Origin: Trichomonas tenax
Lineage: Eukaryota; Parabasalia; Trichomonadida; Trichomonadidae
Reading direction: 5' to 3'
DNA length: 29,306 nt
Assembly: GCA_023091735.1 (NCBI GenBank)
Contig: JALKBU010000648.1
Location: 1-29,306, forward strand
The notes under the pieces are model-generated. The model was not told the DNA's origin. It saw only the letters and a program-made list of their open reading frames with translations, and searched no databases. Positions 25,404-29,306 of the stretch are shown here, piece by piece (the stretch's first letter is position 1; every line of letters starts with the position of its first letter). Made by a program: the position numbers and the translations under genes.

Positions 25404-26600
25404 TTAAACAAAACCAAATTCTTTCATTTTCGACAACAAAAGAGAACTATTTTCATCATCAAATTCTTGGATGCAATTGATATCATCTTCAGTGATGATT
25501 TCCTTCAGTTCTTCATCAGATAGCTTTAATAGTGTTTTGATTATCAATGCAGTTGTAGATTTATCATCCATAACAAGTGTGTTGTGTATTAAATCGATGT
25601 TTGAAAACAATAAACTCTTGCAGTTGCAAACATCAAAAAGAGTGCACATTAATCTCGTTGATTCTCTTGAAACTAAAGCTGTAAATTGAGTGAATCCATG
25701 CTCTTCAAAGAATAACACAACTCTGTGGGAAATTAATGGGTATTCTTCAACGAGATTTGAAAGAACAAACAAAATAACAACAGTTAAATCTTGTTGTGAT
25801 ATTAAATTTAATAATAACTGATATATAGATGGATCTATATCTTTAGAGACTTTTGGTATCAATAATACTGCTCTTTTTGTTGGTTTGTTCATTAAAACAA
25901 AAGATATTGATTCAATCACTTTTTCATTTATGAAAAATTGAATCAAACTATTGTCGATGGAACATAGAGTAACAATTAAATTATGTACAAACAATGTTCC
26001 TTCTGTTTCATGCATTTTTTGGAATATAAAATTTGATAATTCTTCTGGTAATGGATATCTGAATAAATCAGTAATGAATACTTCTACATTATGGTATAAT
26101 CTTGAATTCTGATAGGTTAATGTGAATAAAATTGATATAATATCAATATTCAATTGATCAACAATAATATCGTGTGATAATTGAGATTTTTCACATGAAA
26201 GAGTTAGGATAGAGATGATTTTATTGATATTAGGTGTGCCTGACATGAGTTGTTCATTTAATGATGGAATTAATGACTTGAAATATTCTTCTTCATCCAT
26301 TGGACTTAAAATCATTGATTTGACGACATTGAATGCTAACTGTGTTGTTAATTCATCATCTGATGTTGAAAGAATGTTTATTAAAAATTCATTCACATCA
26401 TAATCGAATATTTCTTCAGGGATTGTAACATTCTTCGATCCAAATATCTGTAACATTGTGTTTAATGACTCTATTATCTTTTCATTTGTAACTGAATCAA
26501 TCAAACCTTGAAATATCAAACAGAAATCTATAGTTTTTTGTTGATTATTGCTTTCATCAGAACCATTTGAGTTGATTATCATGTCATTAAGAGTCTTCAT
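25404..26600 (-). CDS. Armadillo/HEAT-like alpha-solenoid protein, function unknown
   Basis: The 398-aa, helix-rich, leucine/isoleucine-rich protein has an irregular repeat of about 40 residues and no catalytic motif, signal peptide or membrane segment. Stretches such as LIPSLNEQLMSGTPNINKIISILTLSCEKS and YQLLLNLISQQDLTVVILFVLSNLVEEYP look like paired solenoid helices. Many trichomonad genomic loci encode such single-copy ARM-like proteins; importin-type or scaffold roles are possible but unproven. The gene is more AT-rich in codon use than the dynein and DM10 genes, which suggests lower expression. The stop TAA is followed by A, giving the UAAA word used as a polyadenylation signal in these organisms. 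It converges on the DM10 gene with 87 nt between stops. Confidence 0.8.
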   Translation of the reverse strand: MKTLNDMIINSNGSDESNNQQKTIDFCLIFQGLIDSVTNEKIIESLNTMLQIFGSKNVTIPEEIFDYDVNEFLINILSTSDDELTTQLAFNVVKSMILSPMDEEEYFKSLIPSLNEQLMSGTPNINKIISILTLSCEKSQLSHDIIVDQLNIDIISILFTLTYQNSRLYHNVEVFITDLFRYPLPEELSNFIFQKMHETEGTLFVHNLIVTLCSIDNSLIQFFINEKVIESISFVLMNKPTKRAVLLIPKVSKDIDPSIYQLLLNLISQQDLTVVILFVLSNLVEEYPLISHRVVLFFEEHGFTQFTALVSRESTRLMCTLFDVCNCKSLLFSNIDLIHNTLVMDDKSTTALIIKTLLKLSDEELKEIITEDDINCIQEFDDENSSLLLSKMKEFGFV

Positions 26601-26623
26601 CGTTTAAATTGTTCAACAAAAAA

Positions 26624-26636
26624 CAAAATAAAGTGA
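26624..26636 (-). promoter_or_regulatory. Initiator-like element of the ARM-like gene
   Basis: On the minus strand, TCACTTTATTTTG matches the first seven initiator positions exactly and about nine of thirteen overall. The start A would be at 26634, 34 nt before the ATG at 26600. A TTTTCACGCCC word lies just upstream (26656-26646). Confidence 0.5.
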
Positions 26637-26885
26637 TGCGATTACGGGCGTGAAAATACCACTTTTAATAACCTTAATTCATACTCTCTTTCATTTTTCA
26701 TTTTCAGCCTTAGCTCTCTTAACTATAAGTATACTTTTATAATTATATGCTATATTTAAAATATTTAAGTTATATATTAATATTTTTCAAAATATTGAAT
26801 ATTATTTTGATTTAAAGATAAGCAGTATAAGAGTTAGGAAACAACTGTATAGTATATTTATAAAACAAAATACAAAAATATAATA

Positions 26886-27719
26886 TTAAAAACCGAGTGA
26901 TGAGAAAGAAGTCTTTGGCTTTGATCCTGCAGGTTTATTAGGCTTTGCAGTGATAGTTGGCTTAATATTCATCGATATATTAAGCTTTTTCAGGTTCGCC
27001 ATTGGAATTTCAACAGGTTCAATAGCAGACTCAACATCTAACGTCGTTGTAAACTCATCATACCACGGCAATGGAGGAAAGTCTGCCTCACTGTCTTGGA
27101 AAGGCAAAAAGTTTTTGTGCTCCATTGTTCTTAATTTGCTGAGTAAAGCAACAACTTTGACCGAATAATTCTTCGACATTTTTGACAGTGATGAGGCAAG
27201 TGATGTGTATGCAACAGGATAATGAAGAAAAACAGAAGTTGTCATCTCTTCTGTAAGGAGTTCAACTAAATTTGCTGAAACTTCCTGAATTTCAATAAGA
27301 AGCTGAAACAGTGCAATCAATCGCCACTGTACTGAATGAAAAATCTTTTTTGTCATCAATTTTTCGAATGAACACGCTGATGTAGCTATATTATAGAACG
27401 CATCTTTCATGTTTAGTTTCTGTATCTTACTTAATGTCTGTCTGAGCTTCTTTAGTGTAGAAGCGTACTTAAATGAGCGAATTTGATGTCTAGACGTTGC
27501 AAATATCTTGTTTAATAAGTCAGATTCAGATTTTATCGTATTGTATAAAGGTTCATCGTGTGAGAAATCGAGAATTAGCTTTGTTAAATAATTTAATTGT
27601 TGTAAAGGCGGCTTTTTGAACTCAATTCTCGCTGTGTCAATACTATCGCGGGAGGGGTCCGTGTACCACTTGTTTAAGGCCACTCTCAAAACGTTCTTTT
27701 GGGAGATTAATCGTTCCAT
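26886..27719 (-). CDS. Helical protein with NEPRO-like features (possible RNase MRP factor)
   Basis: The 277-aa protein starts at the first ATG (27719); the open frame continues upstream to a GTG at 27758, which is unlikely to be used. The central part, about residues 60-150, has ESDLLNKIFATSRHQIRSFKYASTLKKLRQTLSKIQKL and then FEKLMTKKIFHSVQWRLIALFQLLIEIQEVSANLV. This recalls the NEPRO N-terminal domain (nucleolus and neural progenitor protein; fission yeast Rmp24 is an RNase MRP subunit), where a 'K-x-x-x-QHR-x-x-x-x-x-x-L-x-x-x-R-x-x-L' pattern is typical. The C-terminus is basic, Pro/Lys-rich (NKPAGSKPKTSFSSLGF), suiting a nucleolar protein. The match is by eye only and could be wrong. AACGAT on the coding strand (27752-27747) lies 28 nt upstream of the ATG. 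Confidence 0.45.
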   Translation of the reverse strand: MERLISQKNVLRVALNKWYTDPSRDSIDTARIEFKKPPLQQLNYLTKLILDFSHDEPLYNTIKSESDLLNKIFATSRHQIRSFKYASTLKKLRQTLSKIQKLNMKDAFYNIATSACSFEKLMTKKIFHSVQWRLIALFQLLIEIQEVSANLVELLTEEMTTSVFLHYPVAYTSLASSLSKMSKNYSVKVVALLSKLRTMEHKNFLPFQDSEADFPPLPWYDEFTTTLDVESAIEPVEIPMANLKKLNISMNIKPTITAKPNKPAGSKPKTSFSSLGF

Positions 27720-28119
27720 ATTTTTAAAATCTTGGGCATACAAATAATCGTTTTTCACTCAATTTCCTTTTCTTTGTTTTAGCGCTTGTGATTGATATTA
27801 GGGACTTTCATCTGTACGCACATACACCACATGGACAGCATTGCTAATTTATATTATTGTGTAATCAAAATAATCAAACACATCATTTCTTTGTTTATTT
27901 CGATATGAAGTTATACAAAATTATAACTTAATACGCACATAATTATTATAATTATGGAATAGAATATGCGAGCATCTTAAAAATTGCTCTAGAGCAATTA
28001 ATCTTAATAGGAATTGAATTTGCTTTGATATATAGAACGCATTACATTTAAGTTCATTATAGGGATGCAAATTTGGAAATAATCCTGGATTTTTCCAGTT
28101 TGCATTTTTTTAAAACTTC
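27720..28119. other. Intergenic region with an 18-bp palindrome
   Basis: AT-rich, no ORF. AATTGCTCTAGAGCAATT at 27982-27999 is a perfect palindrome. The region marks the passage from host-like genes on the left to mobile-element sequence on the right. Confidence 0.55.
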
Positions 28120-28890
28120 TTAGTCGAATAAAAGTGGCAATTGATATAATGCAGAATAGCATATCAAGGGCATTTTTCTAAATTTTGTTTGCACAAATTT
28201 GTCCATGTAATCGTTTTTATCATTTTTCAAATAATTATAACTCATAACACTTCCAATACCTAACAATCCACCAATTAGATATTTATTAAGATTACTATTC
28301 CATGGATGTGGATTTATATTTTTAATTGATTGATATGGTGAGTTATTATAATTCATTGGTGACATAGCTCTAGATAATTCTGGTGAACTTACTCTACTAC
28401 TTTCTGAAGACTTTTATAATAAAATTAAACATTACTCCATACTTTTCGTTTTGTTTTTCCTAATTTATTAATTACATTACCATCAATTGATTTAACATTT
28501 ATATTAGGTGTATAATTTAATCTTTCGAATCCGTATAAGTTTCTAATAAATCAATGTGATTGTATAGAACTTCTTAGTTCTGGATCTGATTGTATTTTAT
28601 CTCTTATTGGTTTAATTGCTTCTTCAGATTTATTATAACCTTTACCAAAATCATTCATCCATTTATTTAAACCATGATCTGATCCTAATTTCTTATTAGT
28701 ATAATCTTTAATATAACTACCACTAAGATCTAATCCTTTCTTTGCTATTAGACCACCAATAGCCCAAGGATTACCTGTTGCTGCTGTTTTTCTAACGCAG
28801 AGTCGATCATTGGTGATGCGAAATGATATGCTTTACCAATAAACTCACCACTATTCTTAGCAGCATCTTTAACATAATTGTAAGCACCGG
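28120..28890 (-). pseudogene. Broken mobile-element-type gene (frameshifts and a stop)
   Basis: Read on the minus strand, protein-like text runs from about 28890 (YNYVKDAAKNSGEFIGKAYH) leftward. Near 28790, at a T-run, it changes frame into GLIAKKGLDLSGSYIKDY. It meets an in-frame TGA at 28551-28553, continues as NLYGFERLNYTPNINVKS to TAA at 28425-28427, and shifts frame again into the 81-codon piece 28120-28365. That piece has one hydrophobic segment (KYLIGGLLGIGSVMSY). The low-GC, Asn/Tyr/Lys-rich, glycine-helix composition is unlike the host genes here and resembles Maverick/virus-like structural proteins, but I cannot name the family. The text adjoins the right repeat arm directly. The last piece might be a separate small ORF. 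Confidence 0.55.
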
Positions 28891-28899
28891 ATAGCCTAT

Positions 28900-29207
28900 A
28901 GTTAGTAATTAGATGTTTGCATTCGTCACGACTGCGCCGTGACTTCTGCGAACATCTATTTAAATATATTTACGACAGAGTTAGTTTTACAAGTTAGGTC
29001 CCCCCCTATATAGAAAATAAATTTTTGAATTTCTTACAAATTAACGTTAATTTTATTTTGGAATTCCTGACTTTATAAAATGTATTCAGTTTTAAAATTA
29101 ATTTATGACAAACTAACTAACTAAGAAAAGAAAGCGAAAGGATTTATGAAGTAAGGAATTTTGAAAAATAATTTTAGCAGAAAATGAGAGAAATTTATTT
29201 GGATTTA
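28900..29207 (-). repeat. Right arm of the long inverted repeat
   Basis: The reverse complement of this segment aligns with 288-663 through the landmarks listed there. It differs by substitutions, small indels and lack of the 52-nt GC-rich insertion. Its outer end coincides with the stop codon of the partial gene at 29205-29306, and its inner end (AGTTAGTAATT) abuts the broken gene. It therefore has element-like sequence on both sides. Confidence 0.75.
28911..28957. repeat. Imperfect hairpin, counterpart of 606-652
   Basis: Arms 28911-28930 and 28938-28957 pair at 16 of 20 positions around the loop ACTGCGC. Compared with the left hairpin it keeps one compensatory pair change, and it has four mismatches: C to T at one site, and TTC where GAA is expected. 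Confidence 0.75.
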
Positions 29208-29306
29208 ATAAACCCTATACCACGTGTAAACAGTAATGTATGGAGGCATGTAATCAGTACCTGAACCAGTGTCGGCAGTGTTTCCGTAAACTGAATGAAT
29301 GTGACT
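29205..29306 (-). CDS. 3' end of a gene with tail-collar-like C-terminus (partial)
   Basis: Entering from the right edge, 33 codons on the minus strand end at TAA (29207-29205). They include VYGNTADTGSGTDYMPPYITV and finish in WYRVY. The combination of a Gly/Thr-rich loop, MPPY-x-x-V and a terminal W-x-R resembles the C-termini of phage tail-collar/fibre domains and of virus-like proteins in large mobile elements. The open frame reaches the window edge. Only the last residues are visible, so family and completeness are uncertain. Confidence 0.45.
   Translation of the reverse strand, partial: SHIHSVYGNTADTGSGTDYMPPYITVYTWYRVY

Noticed and set aside
27720..27758. Extension of the NEPRO-like protein to a GTG start
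   Set aside because: Eukaryotic nuclear genes rarely start at GTG, and an ATG at 27719 lies in frame just downstream.
1..29306. Spliceosomal introns
   Set aside because: No ACTAACACACAG-type 3' splice motif was noticed, and every long gene is open from start to stop.
1..29306. tRNA, rRNA or CRISPR array
   Set aside because: No A/B-box pair with cloverleaf, no rRNA-like stretch and no regularly spaced repeats were seen.

Overview
The window reads as nuclear DNA of a parabasalid protist, most probably Trichomonas vaginalis or a close relative. Four things support this. Large genes are uninterrupted by introns and are separated by very AT-rich spacers. One gene (15203-15949) encodes the trichomonad-specific initiator-binding (IBD/IBP39-type) transcription factor domain. 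Several starts are preceded by initiator-like TCA(Y)TTTTCA elements or a Myb-like AACGGTTT element 10-80 nt upstream of the ATG. Both window edges carry dispersed-repeat sequence of the Maverick-like kind common in that genome. The species call is inference; the family calls come from visible motifs.

Layout. 1-663: AT-rich repeat DNA with hairpins, ending in a roughly 376-bp repeat arm. 763-947: an unusually GC-rich, structured, ORF-poor island that could be an RNA gene. 1130-1516 (+): a small membrane-anchored, catalytically dead rhodanese-like protein. 1615-13926 (-): a full-length axonemal inner-arm type dynein heavy chain (4103 aa). After a 1.28-kb divergent spacer come an IBD transcription factor (15203-15949 +), an ankyrin-repeat protein ending in a lysine-rich CxxC tail (16716-18530 +) and a coiled-coil protein (18844-19737 +). 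Convergent to these is a STE20-type kinase with a C-terminal membrane anchor (20141-21469 -). Then follow a compact E2F-like factor (22240-22767 -), divergently arranged with a triple-DM10 EFHC1/Rib72-type flagellar doublet protein (23571-25316 +), an alpha-solenoid protein (25404-26600 -) and a helical protein with some resemblance to NEPRO-type RNase MRP-associated proteins (26886-27719 -). 28120-28890 holds a broken mobile-element-type gene, 28900-29207 the inverted counterpart of the left repeat arm, and 29205-29306 the 3' end of another gene entering from the right.

Two genes share one cellular job. The dynein heavy chain moves doublet microtubules, and the DM10 protein belongs to the family that lines the inside of doublet A-tubules. 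Two others are transcription factors (IBD and E2F-like). There is no operon logic; each gene appears to have its own promoter.

The least ordinary signals are the inverted repeat pair bracketing about 28 kb of host-like genes, with a hairpin that covaries between arms; the GC-rich island at 763-947; a 13-nt motif TTACATGWCAAAA repeated in + gene upstream regions; the tail-anchored HHD kinase; and the initiator-binding factor whose own promoter carries a near-consensus initiator.
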